Positions 49,355 through 60,046 of a stretch of 64,000 nucleotides of DNA are shown piece by piece. Both the position numbers and the translations under genes were made by a program. This stretch comes from Sandaracinus amylolyticus (GTDB lineage: Bacteria; Myxococcota_A; Polyangia; Polyangiales; Sandaracinaceae). Within the stretch, counting starts at the first letter, position 1; each line of letters begins with the position of its first letter. Location: positions 9,982,001 to 10,046,000 of the forward strand of contig NZ_CP011125.1 of the NCBI RefSeq assembly GCF_000737325.1. The letters are read 5' to 3'. Under the pieces are notes generated by a model. That model had not been told where the DNA came from. It saw only the letters and a program-made list of their open reading frames with translations, and did no database searches.

Positions 49355-51374
49355 TCGAGCGGACGTGCTCCTCGCCGTCGCGATCGACGAAGCGAAGGCG
49401 CACCGAGCCCGACTGCACCTCGACGTCGCCGATCGGCGTGGTGCCGAGCAAGCGGCCGCCGACGTAGACCTTCGACCAGGGGCGCGAGTTGATCGAGACG
49501 CGGCCCGGGGGCGCAGCGGGCTCGCGCTCGCGGCGCGACGGGCGGACCGCACGCGCGACCGGCTCCGGCTCCGCGGCTTCTTCTTCTTCTTCTTCGAGGT
49601 CGGGCGCGTTCGCCGAGAGCACCGCGACGAGCTGTGCGCGATCGCCGGCGCGGAGATCGATCGCGCGCTCCCAGTCGTCGTGCCCGTCGGCGCGAAGCCG
49701 CACGAGATAGCGGCCCGGTGAGAGCAGCCCGATCTCCATCGGCGTGGTGCCGACGTCGCCCCGATCCTCGAGCTCGATGTGCGCGCCGCTCGGCGTGCTG
49801 TCGACGTAGATCGCGCCGGTCGTGGGCGCGGCGGGCGCGCTCGGCCCTGCGCCGACGCTCGGGATCACGACCTCGCTGTGCGCGCCCTGCGCGCCCATCG
49901 TGTACGCGACCCACGCGCCCACGCCGCCGGTCACCGCGAAGAGCGCCAAGCCCGCCGCGATCATCAGCGCGCCGAGCATGCGCCGCCGCGGCGGCACGAT
50001 CGACGACGGACGCTCGTCGTCGTGCGGCGTCGCGACCTCGATGCGCTGCGTCGCGTTCGGGCCGGGGGGCAGCGAGGACATCGCCTCGTTCTCGCCGCTC
50101 GGCACCGTCGCGCGCGGCGGGGGCATGCTGAGCCGGCGATCGAGCTGCGGGCCTGCCTTGATCTCGTTCGCGAAGAGGTCGTGCATGAGCTCGCCGACCT
50201 TCGCCGCGAGCACCACGGTGCCGCTGCGCGCGAGCACCTGCTCGATCGCCATCTGCATCTCGCCCGCGGACTGGAAGCGCTCCTCGGGCTTCTTCGCGAT
50301 CGCCCGCGCGATCAGCGCCTCGAGCTCGCGCTGGATCTCGATGCGCGGCTCGCGCGAGGTGATCGCGTCGGCGAGCGGCGGCGCGTCCTCGTAGACGATC
50401 GCGCGCATCGTGTCGAACTCGGTCTGCCGCTTGAACGGGTTGCGACCGGTGAGGATCTCGTAGAGGCAGAGGCCCAGCGCGAACACGTCGGCGCGCGCGT
50501 CGATCGGCTCGCCGAGGCACTGCTGCGGCGACATGTACGCGAACTTGCCCTTCACGACGCCGGCCTCGGTGCGCGTCGAGTGGCTCGCGGCCTTCGCGAT
50601 GCCGAAGTCGAGCAGCTTCACCGGCCCGTCGTAGCTGACCATGACGTTCTGCGGGCTGACGTCGCGGTGCACGATGCCGAGCGGCTCGCCCTGCGAGTCG
50701 CTCGCGCGATGGGCGTAGTCGAGCGCCTCCGCGACCATCGCGACGATGCGCAGCGCGATCGGGATCGGCACGCCTCCGCGCTCGCGCGCGCGGCGGACGA
50801 GCTTCGACAGCGGCATGCCGTCGACCCACTCCATCGCGATGTAGAAGCTCCCCGACTCCTCGCCGAACGCGTAGACGTGGCAGATGTTCGGGTGGTTGAG
50901 GTGCATCGCGAGGCGCGCCTCGTCGACGAACATCTCGACGAAGTGCTCGTCCTCCGCGACGTGCGGGAGCACGCGCTTGAGCACGACGTGGCGCCCCGCG
51001 CGGCCGGTCTCGCTGACCTCGCGCGCGAGGAAGATCTCCGCCATGCCGCCGAACGCGATGCGACCCAGCAGGTCGTAGCGACCGAAGCGCGCGAGCGAGG
51101 GTGCGCGCGAGAGCGACGCGCGACCGGAGTGCGTGACCGGCTCGATGTCGTCGAGCGAGACCTGCTGCGAGGGCAGCGCCTGCGCGTTCGCGAGCGAGAT
51201 CTCCTGGGTCATCCAGTCGCGCGCGGTGCCGTCGGGTGGCGTCGGGATCGCGAGCCCGGGCGTCGGCGTCGGCGCAGGACCGGCCGCTTGGACGCGCGCT
51301 CGGGGGACGGGTCGCGCTCGCGGGAGCTCCGGGAGCGGAGGCGCAGGAGGAGCGTCCTTGTTTGACCGGTCCAT
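49293..51374 (-). CDS. Serine/threonine protein kinase with PEGA domains
   Basis: A 693-residue transmembrane kinase. Residues 1-97 are Pro-rich; the kinase domain (100-380) has the glycine loop Ile-Ala-Phe-Gly-Gly-Met-Ala-Glu, Lys133 in Val-Leu-Lys-Arg, His236-Arg-Asp (catalytic loop His-Arg-Asp-Val-Ser-Pro-Gln-Asn) and Asp256-Phe-Gly, all intact, as in myxobacterial Pkn proteins. A transmembrane helix (about 466-492) leads to two extracytoplasmic PEGA-type domains (520-580 and 625-693), separated by a poly-Glu linker. PEGA domains are thought to contact the cell envelope. The ATG start has no upstream operon partner; its end overlaps the TetR gene. Confidence 0.93.
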   Translation of the reverse strand: MDRSNKDAPPAPPLPELPRARPVPRARVQAAGPAPTPTPGLAIPTPPDGTARDWMTQEISLANAQALPSQQVSLDDIEPVTHSGRASLSRAPSLARFGRYDLLGRIAFGGMAEIFLAREVSETGRAGRHVVLKRVLPHVAEDEHFVEMFVDEARLAMHLNHPNICHVYAFGEESGSFYIAMEWVDGMPLSKLVRRARERGGVPIPIALRIVAMVAEALDYAHRASDSQGEPLGIVHRDVSPQNVMVSYDGPVKLLDFGIAKAASHSTRTEAGVVKGKFAYMSPQQCLGEPIDARADVFALGLCLYEILTGRNPFKRQTEFDTMRAIVYEDAPPLADAITSREPRIEIQRELEALIARAIAKKPEERFQSAGEMQMAIEQVLARSGTVVLAAKVGELMHDLFANEIKAGPQLDRRLSMPPPRATVPSGENEAMSSLPPGPNATQRIEVATPHDDERPSSIVPPRRRMLGALMIAAGLALFAVTGGVGAWVAYTMGAQGAHSEVVIPSVGAGPSAPAAPTTGAIYVDSTPSGAHIELEDRGDVGTTPMEIGLLSPGRYLVRLRADGHDDWERAIDLRAGDRAQLVAVLSANAPDLEEEEEEAAEPEPVARAVRPSRREREPAAPPGRVSINSRPWSKVYVGGRLLGTTPIGDVEVQSGSVRLRFVDRDGEEHVRSITVPPGGHAREFFDLRAQAE

Positions 51375-51501
51375 GACGGCGAACGAGCCAGTATACCGCG
51401 CACGCAGGAATCGGCGCGTAAACGTGCGGTGTCGCGCGCGTTACCGATGATCGCGAACGATCTCGTGCACGTGCGCGACCACGTGTGCTCATGTTGGGCT
51501 C

Positions 51502-52005
51502 GTGGCCGACCGAGTGCAGCTGATCGACGAGGCGCTCTTCGAGACGACGCTGGCGCGTGCCGCGAGCGCGCCGCGAGGGCGCACGAACCACAACTTCCAT
51601 CCGTCGCTCGACGACAACCCGCACCGCTTCCTGAACGTGATGACGCGCGGCACGTACATCACGCCGCATCGCCATCTCGACCCCGCGAAGAGCGAGACGT
51701 TCGTCATCCTGCGCGGCGAGGTCGCGTTCTTCGTGTTCGACGATCGCGGGGAGATCGAGCGCTGCCAGACGCTCGGCGACCCGATGCAGCGCGCGCACGC
51801 GTGCGGCATCGATCTCGCGCCCGGCGTGTGGCACTCGCTCGTGGTCACGAGCGAGAGCGCGATCTGCTTCGAGGTGAAGCCGGGCCCCTATCAGGCCGCG
51901 AACGACAAGGACTTCGCGCCGTGGGCGCCGCGCGAGGGAGAGCCCGGCTGCGCGGCGTACCTCGAGCGGCTCACGCGCTACGCCGCGCGCTCCGATCGGC
52001 GGTGA
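51502..52005 (+). CDS. Cupin-fold WbuC family metalloprotein
   Basis: A 167-residue protein of the WbuC type, small cupins often found in O-antigen clusters. Metal-site histidines appear as Arg-Thr-Asn-His-Asn-Phe-His-Pro and His-Arg-His, with Glu in Ser-Glu-Thr-Phe and a later His in Pro-Gly-Val-Trp-His-Ser-Leu. Ile-Leu-Arg-Gly-Glu-Val-Ala-Phe-Phe is a typical cupin strand pair. Reaction unknown. The GTG start is divergent from the kinase gene. Its 3' end overlaps the 84-residue membrane protein gene by 35 bp. Confidence 0.82.
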   Translation: MADRVQLIDEALFETTLARAASAPRGRTNHNFHPSLDDNPHRFLNVMTRGTYITPHRHLDPAKSETFVILRGEVAFFVFDDRGEIERCQTLGDPMQRAHACGIDLAPGVWHSLVVTSESAICFEVKPGPYQAANDKDFAPWAPREGEPGCAAYLERLTRYAARSDRR

Positions 52006-52225
52006 CCGCGGCGCCGAGGCCGAGCAGGAAGACGATCAGCGCGGGGCCGCGCGGCGCTTCGCTGCCGGTCGCGAGCACGGCCGCCGCGCCCACCGCGGCC
52101 ATCGGGCCGAGCAGGAGCGCGATGCCCGCCCACGTCGCGCGGGCGCTGCGCTGCGCGCGCGCGGCGCTCGTCGTCTCCGTCGCTGCTTCGTCTCGTTCGA
52201 CCGTCGCCGTCGCGCTGCGATCCAT
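51971..52225 (-). CDS. Small membrane protein coupled to the SulP gene
   Basis: An 84-residue protein with ATG behind GGAGGTGGA. The N-terminal half is Thr/Ala/Arg-rich; two hydrophobic segments (about 38-58 and 63-78) are separated by a short Ser-Glu-Ala-Pro-Arg turn. It begins 20 bp after the SulP stop on the same strand, so it belongs to the same transcript and could be an accessory subunit. It is not a known SulP partner. The 3' end overlaps the convergent cupin gene by 35 bp. Confidence 0.65.
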   Translation of the reverse strand: MDRSATATVERDEAATETTSAARAQRSARATWAGIALLLGPMAAVGAAAVLATGSEAPRGPALIVFLLGLGAAVTADRSARRSA

Positions 52226-52245
52226 CGCGTCCACCTCCACGAGCC

Positions 52246-53859
52246 TCACTCGGCTCCATCGAGCGCCAGCGACTCGAGGCCGGAGCCGGCGTCGCGCGGG
52301 CGCGGTTGCATGCTCTCGCGGCGCGATCGGACGCGCGCGACACCGGCGAGATCGCGCTCGAGCGCGTCGACCGGGATGCCCTCTCCGGGCACGACCTCGA
52401 CGCTCGCGCCGCGCTTCGCGTACGGGGCGAGCGCGGTGCGGAGCGCGGCCAGGCCGCTCGCGTCCCAGTGCGTCACGCCCTCGAGCTCGACGATCAGCGT
52501 GCGCGCGTCGTCCGAGATGCCCGCGACGAGCTGCTGCGCGCGATGCTGCGACGCGAAGACGAGCGGCCCCTCGAGCCGCGCGACGTGGGTCTGTCCGATG
52601 CGGTGCGTGTCGAGCCGGAGCGCCGCGCCCTGCGCGGTCACGTGCTCGATCACGGCGAGCGCGAAGCCGATCAAGAGGCCCTCGACGAAGCCGGTCGTGA
52701 CGATCGCGATCGCGGTCGCGACGAACACCACCGCCTCGAAGCGGCGCACCTTCGCGAGCTTCGCGAGCTCGCTCAGGTCGACGAGCTTCGCGCCGACGAC
52801 GAGGAGCACGCCCGAGAGCGCCGCGAGCGGCACGAGATCGAGGTGCGGGCCGAGCACGAGCACCACCGCGAGCAGCACGACCGACTGCACGACGCCGCAG
52901 AGGCGCGTGCTGCCGCGCGCTTCGATCGCGGCGACGCTGCGCACGACCGCGGCCGCGACCGGCATGCCACCGAACGCCGCGCACGCGAGGTTCGCGACGC
53001 CCTGCGCGACGAGCTCCTGATCGGGGCGATGCGAGGGGCCGCCGGTGCGCGCGTCGATGCTCACCGCGCAGAGCAGCGAGTCGACCGACGCGAGCGCGGC
53101 GAGCGCGAGCGCGTTCGGGAGCAGCGCCGCGAGATCGACGCGATCGAAGCTCGGCACGTGCAGCGCGAGCGCGTTCCCGTGCAGCGGCGCGACGCGCTCG
53201 ACGTCGAGCCCGAGCCACGCGACGACGCCGACCGCGAGCGAGAGCGCGACGAGCGGCGCGGGCACGCGGGGCACGACGCGCGGGAGCACGATCAGCACGA
53301 GCATCACGAGCGCGCCGATCGCGATCGCGAGCACGTCGAACGAGACTTCGGGCAGCGTCGTCGCGAGCGCGGCGACGCGACGGCCGTCGTGCACGCCGAC
53401 GAGGTGCGGCAGCTGCGAGTCGAACACCATCACGCCGACCGCCGCGAGGAACCCGCCGACGACCGGGCGCGGCAGGAGGCGCACCAGCCCGCCGACCCGC
53501 AGCGCGCCGAGCGCGATCTGCACCGCGCCGGCGATCGCCGTCGCGATCAGCATCCCGTCGATGCCGTGCGCCGCGACGATCGCTGCGGTCAGCGGCGCGA
53601 GCGCGACCTCGGGGCCGGTCACGTTGAGGCGCGAGCCGCCGAAGAGCGCCGCGATCAGCCCGCCGATCGCGCCGCTCACGAGGCCCGCGGCAGGCGGCAG
53701 ATCGCACGCGACGGCGAGCGCCAGGTTCAGCGGGATCGCGACCATCGCGACGACCAGACCGGCGCCGACGTTCGCGCCGGCGGTGCGGCGATCGAACATC
53801 TCGCGCCACGACGCGAGGGTGTCGGCGAGGGCGCTCGGGGATCGTTCGCGATGAGCCAC
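52246..53859 (-). CDS. SulP family inorganic anion transporter with STAS domain
   Basis: A 537-residue protein. About 10-12 transmembrane helices (25-420) include Val-Ala-Met-Val-Ala-Ile-Pro-Leu-Asn-Leu-Ala-Leu-Ala (SulP helix 1) and Asn-Val-Thr-Gly-Pro-Glu-Val-Ala-Leu-Ala; the C-terminal STAS domain (about 440-525) has Ile-Val-Glu-Leu-Glu-Gly-Val-Thr-His-Trp-Asp-Ala-Ser-Gly, where the Ser matches the phosphorylatable position of anti-sigma antagonists. Transported ion (sulfate, bicarbonate or other) unknown. GTG 53859 is chosen; a Met at 53799 is an alternative. It is divergent from the two-component genes, which may control it. Confidence 0.88.
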   Translation of the reverse strand: MAHRERSPSALADTLASWREMFDRRTAGANVGAGLVVAMVAIPLNLALAVACDLPPAAGLVSGAIGGLIAALFGGSRLNVTGPEVALAPLTAAIVAAHGIDGMLIATAIAGAVQIALGALRVGGLVRLLPRPVVGGFLAAVGVMVFDSQLPHLVGVHDGRRVAALATTLPEVSFDVLAIAIGALVMLVLIVLPRVVPRVPAPLVALSLAVGVVAWLGLDVERVAPLHGNALALHVPSFDRVDLAALLPNALALAALASVDSLLCAVSIDARTGGPSHRPDQELVAQGVANLACAAFGGMPVAAAVVRSVAAIEARGSTRLCGVVQSVVLLAVVLVLGPHLDLVPLAALSGVLLVVGAKLVDLSELAKLAKVRRFEAVVFVATAIAIVTTGFVEGLLIGFALAVIEHVTAQGAALRLDTHRIGQTHVARLEGPLVFASQHRAQQLVAGISDDARTLIVELEGVTHWDASGLAALRTALAPYAKRGASVEVVPGEGIPVDALERDLAGVARVRSRRESMQPRPRDAGSGLESLALDGAE

Positions 53860-54028
53860 GGCGCGCCCTGGTCCACGTCGCGTGCCACCGCGCGATCCCT
53901 GCGATCCGCGCGGCTCCGCGCACCACCGTCGTGAATCGCCGACAGGTGTTCCCGACACCGTCGGCGAAGACCGACGGTGCGCCAGCGCTTCTCGCGATAT
54001 CTTCGGAGGAGACCCGACGGAACGCCGA
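53860..54028. promoter_or_regulatory. Divergent promoter region between SulP and the two-component pair
   Basis: On the minus strand TGGCACG (53887-53881) matches the -24 element of sigma-54 promoters; four bases later GTGGA is a weak -12 match. If used, it would start transcription a few bases from the SulP GTG, favouring the Met at 53799 as start. An inverted repeat GACACC-GTCGG/CCGAC-GGTG lies in the middle. GGAGGAGA (54004) is 17 nt before the kinase ATG. Confidence 0.4.
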
Positions 54029-55590
54029 ATGCTGAGGATCAAGGCGCGCGCCCCGCGACCCCGTCGCGCTCGCTGGCTGCAGCGATGGAATCGAATGCGT
54101 CTCTTCTCGCGCCTCGTCGTCTCTCACGCCGCGCCCGTCCTCGTGATCACCGTGGCGCTCGCGATCGTCCTCGGCGCGCTCGGGCGCATGACGCAGCTCG
54201 TGGTGGAGCTCGGTGAGGACGAGCTCGGCACGCTCGCCCGCGAGGGCGCGCTCCACGAAGCGGACTGGAACCTCGATCTCTCGATGCGCCACGCGCTCGC
54301 GCGCTGTGCCCGCGGCGAGGACGAAGCGGCGACCGAGCCGATCGAGCGCAACGCGTCGATCCTGCGCGATCGGCTGCGAGGCACCGCGCCGGTGTCGCAG
54401 CCGCTCTACCGCGCGTCGGTCGGCTACCTCGATCTCGCGGATCGCCTGCTCGCGTCGGGCGTGTGCTCGCCGTACAGCGCGATCGCGGAGCTCGAGCGCA
54501 GCGAGCTCGACGCGCGCATCACGACGATCTGGGTCGAGCGGCTCGCGGAGCTCCACGCCGCGGCGCGCGCCCAGGAGGGCGACGTCGGGCGGCTCGGCAC
54601 GAGCGCACTGGTCGTCGGCGTGCTGATCGCGGCGATCGCGCTCGCGCTCGCGATGTGGACCGCGCGCCGCATGGCCGCGGAGATCAGCGAGCCGCTCGCG
54701 AAGATCTCGCGCGTCGCGCAGCGGCTGTCGCGCGGAGACTTCGGCGAGTCGCTGGTGGCCGAGGGTCCGGCGGAGATCGTGGAGCTCGCGGAGGAGCTCG
54801 AGCGCATGCGCGTGCGGCTCGCCGAGCTCGAGAGCTTGAAGCAGGGATTCCTCGCGTCCATCTCCCACGAGCTGCGAACTCCGCTGTCGAAGATCCGCGA
54901 GGCGCTCGCGCTGCTGATGGACGGCGCGTGCGGACCGCTCCAGGAACGTCAGGCACGCGTCGTCGGCATCGCGCGGACCGCGTGCGAGCGCGAGATCCGC
55001 ATCGTGACCACGCTCCTCGATCTCTCGCGGCTGCGCGCGGGCGCGCCGCTCCGGCGCCGCGGCGGTGTCTCGGTCGACGACGTGCTCGCCAACGCCGTCG
55101 CGGAAGAAGGCTCCGATGCGCGCGCACGGCGCGTCACGATCGACGTCGAGCGCGAAGGGGACTCGGTGCGCACCGCGCTCGACGAGGCGCTGCTCGAGCG
55201 CGCGTTCGCGAACCTGATGCGCAACGCGGTCTCGGTCTCGAAGCCGGGCCAGGTGGTGCGCGTGACGCGCACGATCGAGCGCGTCGACGGGCGCAGCGTC
55301 GCCGTGGTGCGCGTGCGCGACGAGGGCCCCGGTGTGCCCGACGAGGTGCGCGACACGCTGTTCGAGCCGTTCGTCACGGTCGCCGTCGACGGCTCGCCCA
55401 AGGCGCTCGGCATCGGCCTCGGGCTCGCGCTCGCGCGCGAGGTGGCGCGCGCCCACGGCGGCGAGCTCGAGCTCGACGCGACCGTCGATCGCGGTGCGTG
55501 CTTCGTGATGCGGCTGCCGCTCGACGGACGCGAGAGCGCACCGCCCCGCGCGCTCGGCGGCGCGCCGCTCGGGGTGCTGGGGGTGCCCTC

Positions 55591-55594
<4 letters not shown>
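54029..55594 (+). CDS. Two-component sensor histidine kinase
   Basis: A 521-residue membrane kinase. Two transmembrane helices (about 30-53 and 191-212) frame a ~140-residue periplasmic helical sensor domain; a HAMP region (212-265) leads to HisKA with Ser-Ile-Ser-His280-Glu-Leu-Arg-Thr-Pro, then HATPase_c: N-box Asn-Leu-Met-Arg-Asn399-Ala, G1 Asp-Glu-Gly-Pro-Gly-Val-Pro (431-437), G2 Gly-Ile-Gly-Leu-Gly-Leu-Ala-Leu (461-468). The layout matches GlrK/QseE. The stop lies in GTGA, overlapping the start of the response regulator by 4 bp. Confidence 0.92.
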
Positions 55595-57030
<1,436 letters not shown>

Positions 57031-57097
57031 CCAATTCCGTGACGCGAGCGCTGATTTTTGGACCTGCGCCCCCGGCCCATCGAGCATCGCGGGTCGG

Positions 57098-57391
57098 ATG
57101 TCGCGGACCTCGACGTTCCTCGCGTGGCTCTTGCCGCTCTCGCTCCTGCTCGGATCGATCATCGCGGTGCCGCTGCTCGTGATGGGCGAGCAGGGCCTGC
57201 CCCGCTATCGCGCGCTGCGCGACGAGCTCGCCGAGGTGCAGCGCACCAACGAGCGCATGCGCGAAGAGGTCCGCCAGCTCCAGCACGACGTGCGCTCGCT
57301 GCGCGCCGACGAGCGCGCGATCGAGCGCATCGCGCGCGACGAGCTCGGCATGGTCCGCGAGGGCGAGATCGTCTTCCAGTTCCCCGAGTGA
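57098..57391 (+). CDS. FtsB/DivIC-like septum formation initiator family protein
   Basis: A 97-residue bitopic membrane protein. An N-terminal transmembrane helix (about 8-30) is followed by a coiled coil (Leu-Arg-Asp-Glu-Leu-Ala-Glu-Val through Leu-Gln-His-Asp-Val-Arg-Ser-Leu) and the conserved [39 protein letters not shown] end, typical of FtsB/DivIC, part of the FtsQLB-type divisome subcomplex. ATG start; it lies 68 bp after the response regulator and its stop is 3 bp from the convergent next gene. Confidence 0.88.
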   Translation: MSRTSTFLAWLLPLSLLLGSIIAVPLLVMGEQGLPRYRALRDELAEVQRTNERMREEVRQLQHDVRSLRADERAIERIARDELGMVREGEIVFQFPE

Positions 57392-57394
57392 CGC

Positions 57395-57967
57395 TCAGAG
57401 CGACGCGCTCGCGTACGGCGCGATCCCCTCGCGTCCGATCGCGACCAGCGCGAACGCGCGCTCTCCGATCACCCGATGCGCCCCGGCGCGGACGCGCGTC
57501 ACGCAGCACTCCCAGTCGCCGACACGCGCGACGCGCGCCAGGCCCGACACGCGCCCGTCGATGCACGTCCACGTCTCGCGCGGTCGCACGATCACCAGCG
57601 CGTGCTCGTCGAGCGCGCCGTACGGCAGGTCGATCGCGTGCTCGCTGCGGTGACGATCCACCGGCGCGACCACCCACGAGATCGACGTCCCGCCGAGCGT
57701 CTGCACCACGAGGATCGGCTCGCTCGCGACGAGCCGGAACGCACCCTCCACCTCGAGCTCGACCGACTCGCCCGCATCGAGCACCACGCCTGCGATCCCG
57801 CGCTGCGCCGGCTCGAGGTCCACGTCGGTCCCGTCGAACGCCGCGACGATGCGCACCGAGCCTGCCGCGGCCGCTCCCTCGAGACCGACCGCGTATCCGA
57901 CGTGCTCGCGCCCCCAGCCCTCGATCCCGACGCTTGCTCCGTCCTGCCGTACTGCTGCGAGCTCCAT
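57395..57967 (-). CDS. IgGFc-binding-like domain fragment
   Basis: A 190-residue protein resembling part of the bacterial IgGFc-binding domain family: Ile-Val-Ala-Ala-Phe-Asp-Gly-Thr-Asp-Val-Asp-Leu, Leu-Asp-Ala-Gly-Glu-Ser-Val-Glu-Leu, and Ala-Ser-Glu-Pro-Ile-Leu-Val-Val-Gln show the strand-turn pattern of the family. Those proteins are secreted, but no signal peptide is present, and an in-frame TGA lies 36 bp upstream of the ATG. It is either a truncated copy or a cytoplasmic descendant. It contains paired cysteines near the C-terminus. Moderate confidence in the family only. Confidence 0.55.
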   Translation of the reverse strand: MELAAVRQDGASVGIEGWGREHVGYAVGLEGAAAAGSVRIVAAFDGTDVDLEPAQRGIAGVVLDAGESVELEVEGAFRLVASEPILVVQTLGGTSISWVVAPVDRHRSEHAIDLPYGALDEHALVIVRPRETWTCIDGRVSGLARVARVGDWECCVTRVRAGAHRVIGERAFALVAIGREGIAPYASASL

Positions 57968-58003
57968 CCCTCGCAGAAGGGGCCGCGAGCGCCCGAATCC
58001 GTC

Positions 58004-58207
58004 TCACCGAATCGTCGCGGCGCGCGTCGCCGACCACCCGAGCGCGATCGCGATCACCGCGAAGCTCCCGATCACCGTCGGCACCATCGGCGCCATCACG
58101 CCGTGACCCGTCATCTCCGACGCGACCGCCGCGCCTCCGAGCACCATCGCGATGCCCGCCGAGCACGACGCCGCGAGCCCCTCGAGCGTGTCCGTCATCG
58201 CCTTCAT
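58004..58207 (-). CDS. Small membrane protein (67 residues)
   Basis: A 67-residue protein with two hydrophobic helices (about 15-29 and 39-58) separated by Glu-Met-Thr-Gly-His-Gly. The ATG lies 2 bp after the stop of the zinc-ribbon gene (TGACCATG), implying translational coupling and a functional link. Not recognised; a small integral partner of the upstream membrane protein is likely. Confidence 0.65.
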   Translation of the reverse strand: MKAMTDTLEGLAASCSAGIAMVLGGAAVASEMTGHGVMAPMVPTVIGSFAVIAIALGWSATRAATIR

Positions 58208-58209
58208 GG

Positions 58210-59625
58210 TCACACCGCCGCCAGGCGCGTGGGGTTCGCGGGGTCGACCTTCACCTGCAGGAGCGCGCCCGGCACCATCATCCCGAGCTGATGGAACGGC
58301 ACGAGCTGCCGCAGGCTCGCCTCGTAGGGCGCGCGTCCTTCCATCTCGACGCGCAGCGACAGATCGAAGATCGGCTGATCGTTGATGCGGATCCCGGTCT
58401 GCTTCACCGCGAGCAAGCGCGCCTGCGCGGGCACGCCGTGCTGCTCGAGCCACGCCGCGTCGCGCCCCGACTTGTACGAGCTCCACGCGATGCCGAACCA
58501 GATGCTCGAGCTCGCCGCGAACGCGAACCCGAAGATCAGCGACCCGAACGACGCGTGGCTCGTGAACGACGTCACCGCGGGCGCGAGCGGCCCGAACATC
58601 GCGGTCGGGAACATCGAGAGCACGAGCCCGAACAGCGCGGGCACGAACGACGCGAGCCCGATCAGCAGGAACACGATCCCGCCGAACGCCATCGGCGCCC
58701 AGAACGCGATCGCGCTCTTGCTCCGCGCGCTCGCGCGCGCCGCGTTCACCTGCGGCCAGCTCTGCGCGATCAGCGCGAAGCGCGGGAAGCGCGAGCGGAT
58801 CTGCTCGACCAGCACCGCATCGAGCCGTCCCTCCGCCATGTCGGCGCGCAGCGACGCGACCGCGTCCTCGACGCGCCCCGTGCGCTCGAGCGCATGCGCG
58901 CGCAGCACCGCGCACGTCGCCTGCGTCGCGAGGTGCAGCGGGATCTCCCCGCTCTTCGATCCCAGCGCCGCGAGCACGCCCGTGAAGTCGTCCTGCGACG
59001 TCGCGATCAGCGCGAGGGCGAACCGGCGCCCGCTGTCGGTCTCGAGATCGTCGGTGTGCGGATCGACGAGCGCGAGCCACTCCTTCGCCGCGTCGATCTC
59101 CTCCTCGCGCGCCGCGATGCGCGCGAGCGAGCACGCGAGCCCGCCGCGATGGCGCGGCATCGACAGGATCTCGCGCGCGGTCTCGAGCCGCGCCCGCGCG
59201 CGCGCCGGCTCCTCGTCGGGCAGCCCGACGAGCCCGAGCGTGAGCACGTACAGCGCGTCCGCGCTCGAGAGATCGTGGGGCGCCGCGATCACCGCGCGAC
59301 GCAGCGCCTGCCAGCTCGCCTCGGCCTCGCTGCGGCGGATCGCGCTGAGCCCGCCGCTCGCGAAGAGCGGCGCGATCGCGGGCGGCGGCATCATCGGCGT
59401 GTGCTGCTGCGCGGCGAGGCGCGCGAGGCGATCGGCTTCCGTGACCGGCACCGGCACACGCGCGAGCTCCTCGGGGCGCGGCCCGACCGGGATCGCGGCC
59501 GCGCAGCGCACGCAGCACGCGGTGCCTCCCTCGAGCGGCACCGGTGTCGCGCCTCCGCACGTCGGGCAGAGGTGGGCGCGCTCGGTGCGCGAGAAGATGC
59601 GGGCACGCGACGAGATGGGCTGCAC
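58210..59625 (-). CDS. Zinc-ribbon membrane protein with helical middle region
   Basis: A 471-residue protein. A zinc ribbon at the N-terminus (Cys-Pro-Thr-Cys at 20-23, Cys-Cys-Val-Arg-Cys at 37-41) is followed by about 220 residues of TPR-like helices, two or three transmembrane helices (about 300-395) and a C-terminal beta domain with a DUF3592-like feel (Gln-Ala-Arg-Leu-Leu-Ala-Val-Lys-Gln-Thr-Gly; Phe-Asp-Leu-Ser-Leu-Arg-Val-Glu; Val-Lys-Val-Asp-Pro-Ala-Asn-Pro). The 'variable repeat, ribbon, membrane' build suggests an assembly or sensing factor, but no function can be assigned. It is coupled to the 67-residue protein downstream. Confidence 0.7.
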   Translation of the reverse strand: MQPISSRARIFSRTERAHLCPTCGGATPVPLEGGTACCVRCAAAIPVGPRPEELARVPVPVTEADRLARLAAQQHTPMMPPPAIAPLFASGGLSAIRRSEAEASWQALRRAVIAAPHDLSSADALYVLTLGLVGLPDEEPARARARLETAREILSMPRHRGGLACSLARIAAREEEIDAAKEWLALVDPHTDDLETDSGRRFALALIATSQDDFTGVLAALGSKSGEIPLHLATQATCAVLRAHALERTGRVEDAVASLRADMAEGRLDAVLVEQIRSRFPRFALIAQSWPQVNAARASARSKSAIAFWAPMAFGGIVFLLIGLASFVPALFGLVLSMFPTAMFGPLAPAVTSFTSHASFGSLIFGFAFAASSSIWFGIAWSSYKSGRDAAWLEQHGVPAQARLLAVKQTGIRINDQPIFDLSLRVEMEGRAPYEASLRQLVPFHQLGMMVPGALLQVKVDPANPTRLAAV

Positions 59626-59808
59626 GGCGAGGTCCTCCTGCGAGGCGGCGCGCCTCGGCGCCGCGTTCGTCGGGGGCCCTCTTCAGCAAGCGCACGGCCA
59701 TCGACAACTGCGCGAAACCACACGTATTTCCTGCCGCTGCGATCCGTGCGCGCACGTGCGCACGCCGTTCGGCGCACGCACTGCAACGGGCGAGCACGGA
59801 GGAGACCG

Positions 59809-60039
59809 ATGAAGACCTCGATCCCGATGCTCGTGCTCGCAGGCGCGCTCTCGCTCGTAGGCTGCGAGCGCGACATGGACACCGCGGAGCCCACCGGCGC
59901 CCAGCCCGGCGAGACGCGCGGTCGCGCCGCCGGCGAGCCCGCGAAGACCGGCGACACGACGCTCTCGCCCGAGCAGACGGCGCCGGACACCGTCGCGCCC
60001 GGCTCGACCGGCGCCCTCGGCGAGGACGACGAGCCCTGA
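59809..60039 (+). CDS. Small lipoprotein
   Basis: A 76-residue lipoprotein with ATG behind ACGGAGGAG. Signal: Met-Lys-Thr-Ser-Ile-Pro-Met-Leu-Val-Leu-Ala, lipobox Leu-Val-Gly-Cys (Cys19). The mature part is Pro/Gly/Thr/Glu-rich and probably unstructured. Small lipoproteins of this type are common in these genomes; no function known. It converges on gcvPB with a hairpin in between. Confidence 0.75.
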   Translation: MKTSIPMLVLAGALSLVGCERDMDTAEPTGAQPGETRGRAAGEPAKTGDTTLSPEQTAPDTVAPGSTGALGEDDEP

Positions 60040-60046
60040 AACGACA

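Noticed and set aside
52306-53934. 542-codon frame antisense to SulP
   Set aside because: Low-complexity Arg/Asp/Glu shadow; the other strand has clear transporter and STAS motifs.
53860-54042. Longer SulP N-terminus starting at 54042
   Set aside because: It would overlap the kinase start and consists of Arg/Ser/Pro-rich residues without membrane segments.
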